Source of the DNA: Salinibius halmophilus
GTDB lineage: Bacteria; Pseudomonadota; Gammaproteobacteria; Pseudomonadales; Natronospirillaceae
NCBI RefSeq assembly: GCF_003577475.1
Contig: NZ_QPEP01000008.1
Span: 140,066-204,065, forward strand
Reading direction: 5' to 3'
Length of the DNA stretch: 64,000 nucleotides
In this document: piece by piece, positions 55,041-63,917 of the stretch
Position numbering within the stretch: the first letter of the stretch is position 1
How the letters are laid out: every line of letters starts with the position of its first letter
Program-made: the position numbers and the translations under genes
Notes under the pieces: model-generated
What the model saw: the letters and a program-made list of their open reading frames with translations, nothing else
The model's database searches: none
What the model was told of the DNA's origin: nothing

Positions 55041-55364
55041 GTGCCCCTAGCTCAGCTTTTTAAATTATTGTCGGATGACACTCGCCTGCATTCAGTGCTG
55101 TTAATCAAGCAGCATCAGGAACTATGTGTATGCGAGTTAACCGAAGCGTTGGCTATTAGTCAGCCCAAAATCTCGCGCCATTTAGCGCAGTTGCGCCAAT
55201 CTGGCTTATTGCAAGACCGTCGCCGCGGGCAGTGGGTGTTTTATCGTTTAGCCGATGAGCTCAGCGATGATTACCAGCAGATTATCGAGCAGGCTGCCAA
55301 GGCAGTGGACCTAACCGAATGCAATCAGCGGCTGGGCAACATGCAAGACCGGCCGTGTTGTTGA
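55041..55364 (+). CDS. arsR: ArsR-family arsenic-responsive repressor
   Basis: 107 residues, winged helix. GTG start preceded by GAGGAC. Cys29-Val-Cys31 in ELCVCELTEAL matches the CVC As(III) site of classical ArsR, followed by the recognition helix SQPKISRHLAQLRQSG. C-terminal Cys pair (RPCC) may add to metal binding. It heads the ars cluster but is separated from acr3 by a 320-base repeat array. Confidence 0.92.
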   Translation: MPLAQLFKLLSDDTRLHSVLLIKQHQELCVCELTEALAISQPKISRHLAQLRQSGLLQDRRRGQWVFYRLADELSDDYQQIIEQAAKAVDLTECNQRLGNMQDRPCC

Positions 55365-55380
55365 GCTTGGAAACCCAATG

Positions 55381-55700
55381 GCCGTCACGCCCGAGTGCTT
55401 TTATCGGGCGTCTAGTTTGTTGCTAGGTGCTGGATAGGAATGGCAGCTAGATTCCCGCCTGCGCGGGAATGACTGGTTAGTCAAAGAGCAGCCGTCACGC
55501 CCGAGTGCTTTTATCGGGCGTCTAGTTTGTTGCTAGGTGCTGGATAGGAATGGCAGCTAGATTCCCGCCTGCGCGGGAATGACTGGTTAGTCAAAGAGCA
55601 GCCGTCACGCCCGAGTGCTTTTATCGGGCGTCTAGTTTGTTGCTTGGTGCTGGATAGGAATGGCAGCTAGATTCCCGCCTGCGCGGGAATGACTGGTTTT
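55381..55700. repeat. three tandem 110-bp palindromic repeats (array 1)
   Basis: Units begin GCCGTCACGCCCGAG at 55381, 55491 and 55601; near identical, the third truncated at about 55698. Each carries two hairpins: GCCCGAG..ATCGGGC type and ATTCCCGCctgcGCGGGAAT. Same family as array 2 at 58290-58560 but in reverse orientation. Confidence 0.93.
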
Positions 55701-55727
55701 GACCCTGAATAAATTAACAAGGTAAAT

Positions 55728-56753
55728 ATGGGAATTTTTGAACGATTTTTAACCGTCTGGGTGGCGGCAGCCATTGTTATAGGGGTTGCTCTGGGTAGCC
55801 TATTTCCCAACGTATTCGAGTTGGTAGCAAGCCTAGAGGTAGCCAATGTTAACTTGCTGATTGGGGTGCTGATCTGGTTAATGATCTTTCCAATGATGGT
55901 GCAGGTCGACTTTTCAGCCATTAAAGATGCGGGCAAGAAGCCTAAAGGCTTAGCGCTCACGCTCGTGATTAATTGGCTGATTAAGCCCTTCACCATGGCC
56001 GCACTCGGCTGGTTATTTTTTAAGGTGTTTTTTGCTGGCTGGGTGGACCCACAAACAGCCAACGAATACATCGCCGGGATGATTTTATTGGGCGTTGCTC
56101 CTTGTACCGCTATGGTATTTATTTGGAGTCAGCTGACCAAGGGTGATGCCAACTACACCTTGCTGCAGGTGTCGGTCAACGATGTCATTATGATCTTTGC
56201 CTTCGCCCCAATTGCCGCACTACTGCTGGGCATTACCGATATTCAGGTGCCATGGTCGACACTGTTAATTTCGGTCATTCTTTATGTGTTATTGCCGCTG
56301 CTGGCAGGCATCTGGGTGCGCCGAAAGCTGGCTGATGAAAGCAAGATTCAGCAGTTTCTGCACACGGCCAAGCCTTGGTCGATTCTTGGGCTAATCGCCA
56401 CCGTTTGTTTGTTATTTGGTTTGCAAGCCGAGTCGATTTTGGCCAAACCACTAGCAGTGGTGATGATCGCCATTCCGTTAATGATTCAAACCTATGGCAT
56501 CTTTGCCATCGCCTATGCCATCGCCAAGTTTATCAAGCTGCCGCACAACATTGCTGCACCGGCCTGCATGATTGGCACCTCTAATTTCTTTGAGCTGGCG
56601 GTTGCCGTGGCCATCTCGCTATTTGGCTTAGGCTCAGGTGCTGCACTGGCCACCGTGGTGGGCGTGTTGGTCGAAGTGCCGGTTATGTTAAGTATTGTTT
56701 GGTTTGTTAATAAAACCGGGCATTGGTTCACCTCGCACGAGCAATCGTTATGA
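55728..56753 (+). CDS. acr3: arsenite efflux transporter ACR3
   Basis: A 341-residue, ten-helix member of the BASS/ACR3 family exporting As(OH)3. The conserved Cys126 in [15 protein letters not shown] is needed for transport in studied ACR3 proteins; [11 protein letters not shown], the proline-rich helix 4 region and [14 protein letters not shown] with Glu are also typical. Overlaps the next gene by ATGA. Confidence 0.95.
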   Translation: MGIFERFLTVWVAAAIVIGVALGSLFPNVFELVASLEVANVNLLIGVLIWLMIFPMMVQVDFSAIKDAGKKPKGLALTLVINWLIKPFTMAALGWLFFKVFFAGWVDPQTANEYIAGMILLGVAPCTAMVFIWSQLTKGDANYTLLQVSVNDVIMIFAFAPIAALLLGITDIQVPWSTLLISVILYVLLPLLAGIWVRRKLADESKIQQFLHTAKPWSILGLIATVCLLFGLQAESILAKPLAVVMIAIPLMIQTYGIFAIAYAIAKFIKLPHNIAAPACMIGTSNFFELAVAVAISLFGLGSGAALATVVGVLVEVPVMLSIVWFVNKTGHWFTSHEQSL

Positions 56754-57277
56754 CTTCTGCAAACAGCGCTGTAGCGCACCACCCTTATGATATTTTGAAC
56801 TTAGATGCACCAGGCAAACTGGTGTTTATGCCTTGCCCGGGTACCAAGGGGGTTAGCTTGGCGGACACCTTTGCTCAGCTCGCCGAGTTGGGGGTCAATG
56901 CGGTGGTGTCAGCGAATCCTGATGATGAGCTGCAAAAGCTTAACGCCACGGCCATTCCTGAGTTGTGCGAGCAACACGCAATGCGTTGGTTTCATTTGCC
57001 AGCGCCAGATGACGCGGCACCAAAACCAGCGTTTCACCAAGCTTGGTTAGCCAATCGCGTGGCAATTTTATCGGTTGTGGCACGTGGTGGCACAGTGGCG
57101 ATTCACTGCAAAGGCGGCTCTGGGCGTACCGGCATGATTGCCGCTTTGATCATGCTAGAACTCAGTGAAATGCATGTGACCGAGCGTATTCAAGCGCTGC
57201 GACCGAATGCGCTGCGCCTTCCCGTGCAAATTGCCTGTATTCAAGAACATTTTCCTGGTTACCCTGAAAAATATTGA
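56750..57277 (+). CDS. dual-specificity/tyrosine phosphatase-like protein in ars operon
   Basis: 175 residues from ATG 56750. The phosphatase loop [10 protein letters not shown] has Cys120 and Arg126 (C-x5-R), and the candidate general acid is an Asp near 87-88 in LPAPDDAA. It resembles CDKN3-like or DSP phosphatases found in some ars operons beside GAPDH and ArsJ. No classical arsC is present, so it may reduce arsenate, act on 1-arseno-3-phosphoglycerate, or be a plain phosphatase. Translationally coupled to acr3; ten bases before gapdh. Confidence 0.8.
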   Translation: MTSANSAVAHHPYDILNLDAPGKLVFMPCPGTKGVSLADTFAQLAELGVNAVVSANPDDELQKLNATAIPELCEQHAMRWFHLPAPDDAAPKPAFHQAWLANRVAILSVVARGGTVAIHCKGGSGRTGMIAALIMLELSEMHVTERIQALRPNALRLPVQIACIQEHFPGYPEKY

Positions 57278-57286
57278 GGTGTTGAA

Positions 57287-58282
57287 ATGAAAGTTGGGAT
57301 CAACGGTTTTGGCCGTATTGGCCGCTTAGTGATGCGTGCTGCCTTTGATTGGCCTGGTGTTGAGTTCGTTCGCATTAACGACAAGCAAGGCGATGCCGCT
57401 ACTTTGGCACACTTGCTCACCTTCGATTCAGTGCACGGCAAATTCCAGCACGAAGCCAGCACTGAAGGTGAGGTGATGGTGGTGAATGGCCAGCGCATTC
57501 AATGCAGCCAAAACGACACCATTGGCGCGACCGACTGGTCGGACTGTGATGTGGTCATTGAAGCCTCGGGCGTGATGAAAGAAAAAGCGCTGCTAGACGA
57601 GTACATTCGCCAAGGCGTGAAAAAAGTAGTGGTCACGGCACCGGTGAAAGATGATGGCGTGCTAAACATTGTAATGGGCGTGAACCACCACCTGTACACC
57701 GGCGAGCAAAACATCGTTACCGCTGCCTCGTGCACCACGAACTGCATGGCGCCCGTAGTCAAAGTGATTTATGAAAAGCTTGGCATTGTGCATGCTTCAA
57801 TGACCACCATTCACGACATCACCAACACCCAAACCATCATTGATGCGCCACACAAAGACCTGCGCCGCGCTCGTGCGTGTGGCAGCAGCCTAATCCCAAC
57901 CACTACCGGCTCAGCCAAAGCGATTACGCAAATTTTCCCTGAACTGAAAGGCAAAATTAATGGCCACGCCGTGCGCGTACCCCTCACTAACGCTTCACTA
58001 ACCGACTGCGTATTCGAGCTGCCTAACCCTACCACCGCAGAAGCCGTTAACGCGTTAATGAAAGAAGCGGCAGAAGGCGAACTAAAAGGCATTTTAGGTT
58101 ACGAAGAACGCCCATTGGTGTCGATTGACTACCGCACCGACCCACGCTCGGGCATTGTTGATGCCCCGTCTACCATGGTGGTAGATGGCACCCAGCTGAA
58201 AATGTACATCTGGTACGACAACGAATGGGGCTACGCCAACCGCACCGCCGAGCTAATGAAGCTTGTTGGTGAGTCTATTTAA
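57287..58282 (+). CDS. ArsJ-associated glyceraldehyde-3-phosphate dehydrogenase
   Basis: A 331-residue type I GAPDH. Rossmann start [14 protein letters not shown]; catalytic Cys149 in [14 protein letters not shown] and His in TIHDIT; C-terminal [11 protein letters not shown]. In ars clusters, this enzyme uses arsenate in place of phosphate to make 1-arseno-3-phosphoglycerate, which ArsJ exports. The context here (acr3, phosphatase, arsJ) supports that role over glycolysis. Confidence 0.93.
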   Translation: MKVGINGFGRIGRLVMRAAFDWPGVEFVRINDKQGDAATLAHLLTFDSVHGKFQHEASTEGEVMVVNGQRIQCSQNDTIGATDWSDCDVVIEASGVMKEKALLDEYIRQGVKKVVVTAPVKDDGVLNIVMGVNHHLYTGEQNIVTAASCTTNCMAPVVKVIYEKLGIVHASMTTIHDITNTQTIIDAPHKDLRRARACGSSLIPTTTGSAKAITQIFPELKGKINGHAVRVPLTNASLTDCVFELPNPTTAEAVNALMKEAAEGELKGILGYEERPLVSIDYRTDPRSGIVDAPSTMVVDGTQLKMYIWYDNEWGYANRTAELMKLVGESI

Positions 58283-58289
58283 ACACGGC

Positions 58290-58560
58290 TAAACCGTCAC
58301 TCCCGCGTAGGCGGGAGTCTAGCCACTTGGCTAAACCCTGTAACTAGACACCCGATAAAAACACTCGGGTGTGACATGCGGTACACCGTCACTCCCGCGC
58401 AGGCGGGAGTCTAGTCACTTGGCTAAACCTTGTAACTAGACACCCGAAAAAAACACTCGGGTGTGACATGCGGTACACCGTCACTCCCGCGCAGGCGGGA
58501 GTCTAGTCACTTGGCTAAACCCTGTAACTAGACACCCGATAAAAACACTCGGGTGTGACG
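58290..58560. repeat. three tandem 92-bp palindromic repeats (array 2)
   Basis: Units begin CCGTCACTCCCGCG at 58294, 58386 and 58478. Each has an ACTCCCGC..GCGGGAGT hairpin and an ACCCGA..TCGGGT hairpin. Aligned to the reverse complement of array 1 they match in both stems and in the CTAG motifs next to them. Confidence 0.93.
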
Positions 58561-58581
58561 TAAAGACGAATCGGAGTCACC

Positions 58582-59781
58582 ATGCTCACAAATCTCTCGC
58601 CACAAATGCGCCAATACATGCTAGTAACCGGCAACTATTGGGCGTTTACCCTAACCGACGGTGCCTTGCGCATGCTGGTGGTACTGCATTTTAACCAGCT
58701 TGGTTATAGCCCACTAGAAATCGCCATGTTGTTCTTGTTCTACGAGTTTTTTGGTGTGGTGACGAATCTAGTGGGCGGCTGGCTAGGTGCTCGGATCGGC
58801 TTAAATAGAACCATGAACATCGGCCTAGCGCTGCAAGTGGTAGCGCTAATGATGTTGGTGTTGCCATCCAGCATGCTCACCGTACCCTGGGTGATGGCCG
58901 CACAAGCGCTCTCTGGCATTGCCAAAGACTTAAATAAAATGAGTGCCAAAAGCTCAATTAAGTTGCTCATTAAAGGCGAGGGGGCCTTGTATAAGTGGGT
59001 GGCCGCACTAACGGGCTCTAAGAATGCCCTCAAAGGCGTTGGCTTTTTCCTTGGTGGTTTGCTGTTAGTCACCCTGGGCTTTCAAGGCGCCATGTGGGCA
59101 ATGGCATTAGTGCTGGCGCTAATCTGGGTATTTAGCCTTATTATGCTAAAAAAAGACCTAGGCAAAGCCAAAGCCAAGCCTAAGTTTTCGCAGATATTCT
59201 CGAAAAGCCCAGCCATTAATATTCTTTCGGCCGCGCGGATGTTTTTGTTTGGCGCCCGCGATGTGTGGTTTGTTGTGGCATTACCCGTGTACTTAGCAGC
59301 CACGCTAGATTGGAGCTCGTGGCAGGTGGGCGGTTTTATGGCCACCTGGGTCATTGCCTATGGTTTAGTGCAAGGCATTGCGCCAAAACTTACCGGTAAA
59401 ATCACCGCTCGCTCAGCGCTGCTGTGGGCCAGTATTTTGGCGCTAATTCCTGCCGCCATTGGCCTAGTATTAACCCCTGCTACCCTGATTGCCGGCTTAT
59501 TGGTATTTGGTGGCGTGTTTGCCATTAACTCGTCGCTGCACAGCTTTTTAATTGTGCATTACGCCGATGAAGATGGCGTATCGTTGGACGTAGGCTTCTA
59601 TTACATGGCCAATGCCATGGGACGTTTGATTGGCACCCTGCTGTCGGGCTGGATATTTCAAGCCTACGGATTGGCCGCTTGTCTATTCGTATCGACCGCT
59701 TTTCTAGTGTTAACTGCGTTCATCTCCGTATTTCTACCAGATCACACATTTATCAACCGTTCGTCACAAAGTGAAAACTAG
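58582..59781 (+). CDS. arsJ: organoarsenical efflux MFS transporter ArsJ
   Basis: A 399-residue MFS protein with twelve predicted helices. The segments GNYWAFTLTDGALRMLVV, FYEFFGVVTNLVGGWLG and GIAKDLNKMSAKSSIKLL match my memory of ArsJ. It should export 1-arseno-3-phosphoglycerate, which breaks down outside to arsenate. It follows gapdh, separated by array 2, which may carry its own promoter or attenuate the operon. Confidence 0.92.
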   Translation: MLTNLSPQMRQYMLVTGNYWAFTLTDGALRMLVVLHFNQLGYSPLEIAMLFLFYEFFGVVTNLVGGWLGARIGLNRTMNIGLALQVVALMMLVLPSSMLTVPWVMAAQALSGIAKDLNKMSAKSSIKLLIKGEGALYKWVAALTGSKNALKGVGFFLGGLLLVTLGFQGAMWAMALVLALIWVFSLIMLKKDLGKAKAKPKFSQIFSKSPAINILSAARMFLFGARDVWFVVALPVYLAATLDWSSWQVGGFMATWVIAYGLVQGIAPKLTGKITARSALLWASILALIPAAIGLVLTPATLIAGLLVFGGVFAINSSLHSFLIVHYADEDGVSLDVGFYYMANAMGRLIGTLLSGWIFQAYGLAACLFVSTAFLVLTAFISVFLPDHTFINRSSQSEN

Positions 59782-60119
59782 TTCCAAGTTTAGATGCTTT
59801 AATATGATCCAAGTTAGCCAAGGCAAGGCAGCTCATCTAAGGCAAAGTAGCGGCGCAGGGACGCCCAGTGCAAGGACGCACAATGCTTTTCTTCTAAGAC
59901 ATTCCATTCTTTATTCGTTAGACTCAACGAATGACCCAGCCCTTATAGAACTAAGTCGTGTCTAAGCAATAACTAGTTGTGACAGTCATTTATTTCACCC
60001 AGACATTTATCGTCTAGATATTTAAGCGTTTGCTGAACTTAACGACATAATCGCCGGTTTTTCACATCTCGTTCAGTTAGCTCGCGTACAAAGCGAGTTA
60101 CTAATCATGGAGGTGGCAC
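59782..60119. other. 338-base intergenic region
   Basis: No gene supported; a 64-codon open frame here has no start signal and low-complexity content. A short repeated GGACGC element occurs near 59858-59880. The GGAGGTGG before 60120 belongs to the next gene. Confidence 0.4.
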
Positions 60120-61052
60120 GTGGGTAAAAATAGTCAGGCAAGCAACTCAAATGGTAAAAACGCCTTAGTCGTCGAAGGTGGCGCAATGCGCGGCATTTTT
60201 GCTGCTGGCGTGCTGGATGCGTGGATTGAACAAGACTTCCAACCCTTTGATTTTACCGTTGGCGTTTCGGCAGGGTCGACCAACTTGCTGGGGTATTTGG
60301 CGGGCAACCATGGTCGCAGTAAAACTATTATTTGCGACTATGCCACTTCAGATAATTTTATTGATTGGCGGCGCTTCATTCGTGGTGGTCATTTCACCGA
60401 TGTGTCATGGCTTTGGCATGCAAGCTACGATGAAGTAGAGCTCAACCTAGCGCATTATTTTGCCGGCAGCACAAAGCTGTATGTTGTCACCACCAGCTTA
60501 CGTGATGGCCAAGCGCGCTATTTCCCTGTATCCGAAGACAATATGCACGAGATATTTCCAGCTTCTTGTGCATTGCCACTGGCGTTTCGTGATCAACCAA
60601 GGGTGGCCGATGAACCAATGACCGACGGTGGTGTCGCCGACTCGATTCCGGTGATTTGGGCCTACGAACAGGGCGCACGAGATATCACCGTTGTGCTGTC
60701 TAAGCCGCTTGGCTACCGAAAATACGAGCCTAAACTACCTAAATTAATTAAACCCTTAGTCGAAGACTTCCCTATTATGCTGGATGCTCTGGCATCTCGT
60801 GCCGAGCGCTACAACAAAGCGCTAGATTTTATTGAAAACCCACCGGCTGATTGCACCGTGCGCGTTGTAGTGCCACCGCAAAGTTTTAAAGTAGAGCGCT
60901 TAACCACAGACCGCGCCATCTTAGAAGAAGGCTACCAGCAAGGCGTTGTGGCAGGGCTTAATGCACTGAAAGTTTGGCAGCCAATTAGCATTGGTCACAA
61001 GCCAAATAACTCAGCCACTCAAAGCGCAAACCCAATCGAAGCAGCTAGCTGA
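60120..61052 (+). CDS. patatin-like phospholipase (YjjU-like)
   Basis: 310 residues with GTG start and strong GGAGGTGG site. Patatin motifs: oxyanion loop VEGGAMRG at ~18-25, nucleophile Ser50 in GVSAGS and Asp169 in TDGGVADSIP. WRRFIRGGHFTDVSWLW is typical of the YjjU branch. Likely a cytoplasmic lipid acyl hydrolase. It is the last ordinary chromosomal gene before the cassette array. Confidence 0.87.
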   Translation: MGKNSQASNSNGKNALVVEGGAMRGIFAAGVLDAWIEQDFQPFDFTVGVSAGSTNLLGYLAGNHGRSKTIICDYATSDNFIDWRRFIRGGHFTDVSWLWHASYDEVELNLAHYFAGSTKLYVVTTSLRDGQARYFPVSEDNMHEIFPASCALPLAFRDQPRVADEPMTDGGVADSIPVIWAYEQGARDITVVLSKPLGYRKYEPKLPKLIKPLVEDFPIMLDALASRAERYNKALDFIENPPADCTVRVVVPPQSFKVERLTTDRAILEEGYQQGVVAGLNALKVWQPISIGHKPNNSATQSANPIEAAS

Positions 61053-61301
61053 GTAACCCTTGTGGATTGTTTGGTAATGGAGCAGGCTACTTGAACGGTC
61101 AATATCGTGACACGGCCGTTTAACATTGCCTCGTAAACTATGTTAACAGTTACTGCTTGCGACTGAGTTGTACATGAAATGCTTCAAGCTCAATCAATCT
61201 TAGCTAGTTCTTACGGCCACTAACCAAAGTAACGAGTGAAATGACTACCGCAAGAGTTGCATTAATTGGGTTAATTACCTCCATGCTGATACTTCGATTG
61301 T
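61053..61301. other. intergenic region before the cassette array
   Basis: I see no gene or clear signal in this stretch; it lies between the patatin-like gene and the degenerate outer attC site. Confidence 0.35.
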
Positions 61302-61404
61302 CTGACGCCCCAATAAGGGGCTGATAAATGCTTGGCTAAACTTGTGTAGCGAAGCGGAACCGAGCCAAGCTTTAGCAGTCCCGCACTTTATTGGCTTGTT
61401 ATAT
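61302..61404 (-). mobile_element. attC-like site (outer, degenerate core)
   Basis: On the minus strand it begins TATAACAAGCCAATAAA and ends CCTTATTGGGGCGTCAGAC. Inner arms pair AGCTTGGCT against AGCCAAGC and CCAATAA against TTATTGG. The expected final core GTTRRRY reads GTCAGAC, so the site may be inactive. Confidence 0.7.
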
Positions 61405-61410
61405 ATACCT

Positions 61411-61659
61411 CTAACTAAAGTTAGATAGAAAAGTATCTATTTGCTCATCAGATGCTTGCCAATTTTCTCCTTTACATTCAGCTAGCGTTACCACTCCTAA
61501 AAGTTCTACTAACCCGCTAGCTGAAAATTTATTACCGTTCGCTGTTGCAACCCAAAGCTCGTTAGGTTCACCTGAATTAAGTTTTTCAACTTGGTAACCT
61601 AGCTCTATGAGTAACTCGTATGCGGGAATTTCAGTGTTTGACGCTGCTGATAAATTCAC
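61411..61659 (-). CDS. cassette-borne 82-residue protein of unknown function
   Basis: GTG start with GGAGG about 6 bases upstream, exactly at the cassette boundary. The product is acidic and has no signal or membrane segment: YELLIELGYQVEKLN, then LWVATANGNKFSA and a C-terminal acidic helix. I recognise no family. Its position, filling a cassette of ~370 bases, is the main support. Confidence 0.75.
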   Translation of the reverse strand: MNLSAASNTEIPAYELLIELGYQVEKLNSGEPNELWVATANGNKFSASGLVELLGVVTLAECKGENWQASDEQIDTFLSNFS

Positions 61660-61674
61660 TGAACCTCCGTGTGT

Positions 61675-61760
61675 ATATAACGCCCGCTAGCATGCGAGGC
61701 TTTGTAGTGGAGGCGAAGCCGCAACGAAAAAGACTTCGCCGTGCCTGGCGTTGTTATACG
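61675..61760 (-). mobile_element. attC site between two cassettes
   Basis: On the minus strand it starts TATAACAACGCC and ends GGGCGTTATA, as in VCR-type sites. Outer arms AACGCC / GGCGTT and an inner stem GGCGAAG / CTTCGCC around a 14-base loop. Confidence 0.8.
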
Positions 61761-61772
61761 CTTAGTCACAAA

Positions 61773-63917
61773 TCATTGCACAACTTCAAGCATTTCATTG
61801 TAATGAACCTCATCGACTTCTTGAAGCCAAGCAAAAATATCACCAATCACATTTCGACTTTCACCAACAAGGTTTTCCGAAGATTCCTCATTAATCTCAA
61901 TAACAATACTGTGAGAATATTTATTTATGAATCGGTAAATCTTTTCCTTTGTCGCCTCATCCGTAACTTCGCAACCCTTCAGGCCACGATCCATTAACTG
62001 GGAAATATCACTTCTATACTTTGGAAACTTGAAGCTAAAGAAAGATTCAAGCAATTTCCTCGCAAGATTAGCCGTCAAGAATGCCTCATCCCGTGATAAT
62101 TCTGGGCTATTTCTGTATGCATAGAGCTTTGAAAAAATGTAATGGTATTCTGAATTGTAGTTCACTAAGCTGGGATCAGCGTCTTTGAATGTCGAATGAC
62201 GGGGAATTGCTGTTGACGCCTCAATGGTATAAAAGAACGCATTTGGTTCTTTAGGTGGATGTTTTCTTCTCCTATTACGGTTTACCCCTTCGAACCAATC
62301 TCTAATTAATTTGAAGTAGGTGAAGTTGTGTGTAAATACAAATAACTGCTTTGCTTTATCACAATTATTTCTAAGGAACGAATATGCATGGAACAGGTGA
62401 TTTGAATCAAAGCTTGATACTGGATCATCGACCACAACAATAGTGTTCTCCATTTTGTTGTCGTTTTCTTTTAGCTTGGTTATAAAGTAAACGAACGCAA
62501 TGGCAGTTTTCTCACCTTCACTCAGATTCCCTTCCACCAGATCAGTATCATTTCGAAGTATTTCATAACCCTTTTTTGCCGGATTAAAATTAAGAGTTAT
62601 TTCGCTACGACCAAGAAACTTGTGAAGCGATTCGTTAAACTGATCGGCCCCCAAACTTTCATTTGACAGAGACTCCTCAAGAGTTCGAATTTCGGTATTT
62701 CTATTATTTATCGCGCTTTTTAAATCATTGTTTTCGGCTGCGCGTTTAGCAACCTCAATTTTCTTGTCGTGGTAACCAAAACCCTTGACTTCAGTGGTGA
62801 CATAATGAAGCTCAAGCTGTTTCTTGGCTTTGTCTGTTTCTTCTTTAAAGTTGGCTGATTTGTGATTGTGTTTTTCAACCGTTGCACTAATAGCGGCCAT
62901 GGCATCATTGAAAGATTGTATGGACGATTCTTTGATAGCCTCTACTGAATGACCTGTTTCAAGCGGATTTTCAGTCTTTTTCTTCAGAGCAGTGTGCCAA
63001 GCTGATATTTCTTCGTTCAGGTCTATAATAGCTTTTTCCAAATCTGCACAGGCTTCACTGTATTTCTTTTTAAGTTCTTCGTAAAAGTCACTTGCCGCTG
63101 GAAGCATTGGAGCTTGTATGTATTGACCTGAAAGCCAGCTATCAGCTTTTACAAGCCGCTCTTGGAAGGCTTTGTAATCATGATTGAAATGGGCCTCAAG
63201 CCGTTTAATCCGCTCTTTAGTGATGGTGTTACCGCAAAATTCACATTGGTTTGTATCGTGACGCTTGTGAAGAGAAAGGCCGGTCTCCACCCAAGACTTT
63301 ATATCTCCATGCTCAACAAGCCGTTGAATAGTTTTGCTCACCACACTGGTGTTTAAAAGATCATCAAGGCGATCTTTCGCCTTGGCAAAAGTCTCATGAC
63401 TTATGCTCTGTTTAGTGAAACTGATAGGGTTCTTTTGATCTGGTTTAGCCGCATTGGTTAGTTCGACAATTTTCTCTTCATCAAGAAGCGGGGCTTCTGT
63501 TTTCGTTGCTTGAAGGTTTGAGGTGATAACGGATTCAAACTTTCTTCTATTATAATTAAGATAATGGCTATCGGACGTATCAATAGATTGGAGGCTCATT
63601 TTCAAGCGACGAGCGCTATCAGTTCCAAATTTTGAAATGGCGCCTTCCAGGTTCTTTATTTCTGACGCTTCTTTGCTATACGCTTCGGAATCGGTTTTTT
63701 GCGCTTTCTTCAACTCTTCAAGCTTTTTGCGCTCTTCAATTTTGGCTTTGTCGACAAGTAAAATACTTTTGACAACGCTATTCCATGAAATATTTTCGTC
63801 AATGAAGTCTTGATTGAAGGTGTATACGTTTAGGCTAGATTGAGCGATATTAGAATGTGTAATTGCGGTGCTGCCGTCGCGGAATCTGTCAACATAGTTT
63901 TCACGCTTAAATTTTAA
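61773..63917 (-). CDS. RloC-like AAA ATPase / anticodon nuclease, 5' end disrupted
   Basis: From the TTG at 63713 the reading frame has 646 residues, but homology-like sequence (VYTFNQDFIDENISW) continues upstream for 68 codons with no start, up to a TGA at 63918-63920. Visible: CEFC zinc hook (157-160, numbering from 63713), coiled-coil stretches, ABC signature LSEGEKT (397-403), Walker B TIVVVDDP (424-431) and H-loop FTHNF. The C-terminus has R552-x3-E556 and His601 (NKYSH), matching the R-x3-E...H anticodon-nuclease triad of PrrC/RloC. Walker A is not in the frame. Family members cut tRNA in response to phage or DNA damage. Confidence 0.7.
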   Translation of the reverse strand, partial: LKFKRENYVDRFRDGSTAITHSNIAQSSLNVYTFNQDFIDENISWNSVVKSILLVDKAKIEERKKLEELKKAQKTDSEAYSKEASEIKNLEGAISKFGTDSARRLKMSLQSIDTSDSHYLNYNRRKFESVITSNLQATKTEAPLLDEEKIVELTNAAKPDQKNPISFTKQSISHETFAKAKDRLDDLLNTSVVSKTIQRLVEHGDIKSWVETGLSLHKRHDTNQCEFCGNTITKERIKRLEAHFNHDYKAFQERLVKADSWLSGQYIQAPMLPAASDFYEELKKKYSEACADLEKAIIDLNEEISAWHTALKKKTENPLETGHSVEAIKESSIQSFNDAMAAISATVEKHNHKSANFKEETDKAKKQLELHYVTTEVKGFGYHDKKIEVAKRAAENNDLKSAINNRNTEIRTLEESLSNESLGADQFNESLHKFLGRSEITLNFNPAKKGYEILRNDTDLVEGNLSEGEKTAIAFVYFITKLKENDNKMENTIVVVDDPVSSFDSNHLFHAYSFLRNNCDKAKQLFVFTHNFTYFKLIRDWFEGVNRNRRRKHPPKEPNAFFYTIEASTAIPRHSTFKDADPSLVNYNSEYHYIFSKLYAYRNSPELSRDEAFLTANLARKLLESFFSFKFPKYRSDISQLMDRGLKGCEVTDEATKEKIYRFINKYSHSIVIEINEESSENLVGESRNVIGDIFAWLQEVDEVHYNEMLEVVQ

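Noticed and set aside
57287..58282. Housekeeping glycolytic gapA
   Set aside because: Its position between the ars phosphatase and arsJ fits the arsenic-specific GAPDH better, though sequence alone does not exclude glycolytic use.
59771..59965. 64-codon frame after arsJ
   Set aside because: Begins inside the arsJ end without a binding site and has no protein-like pattern.
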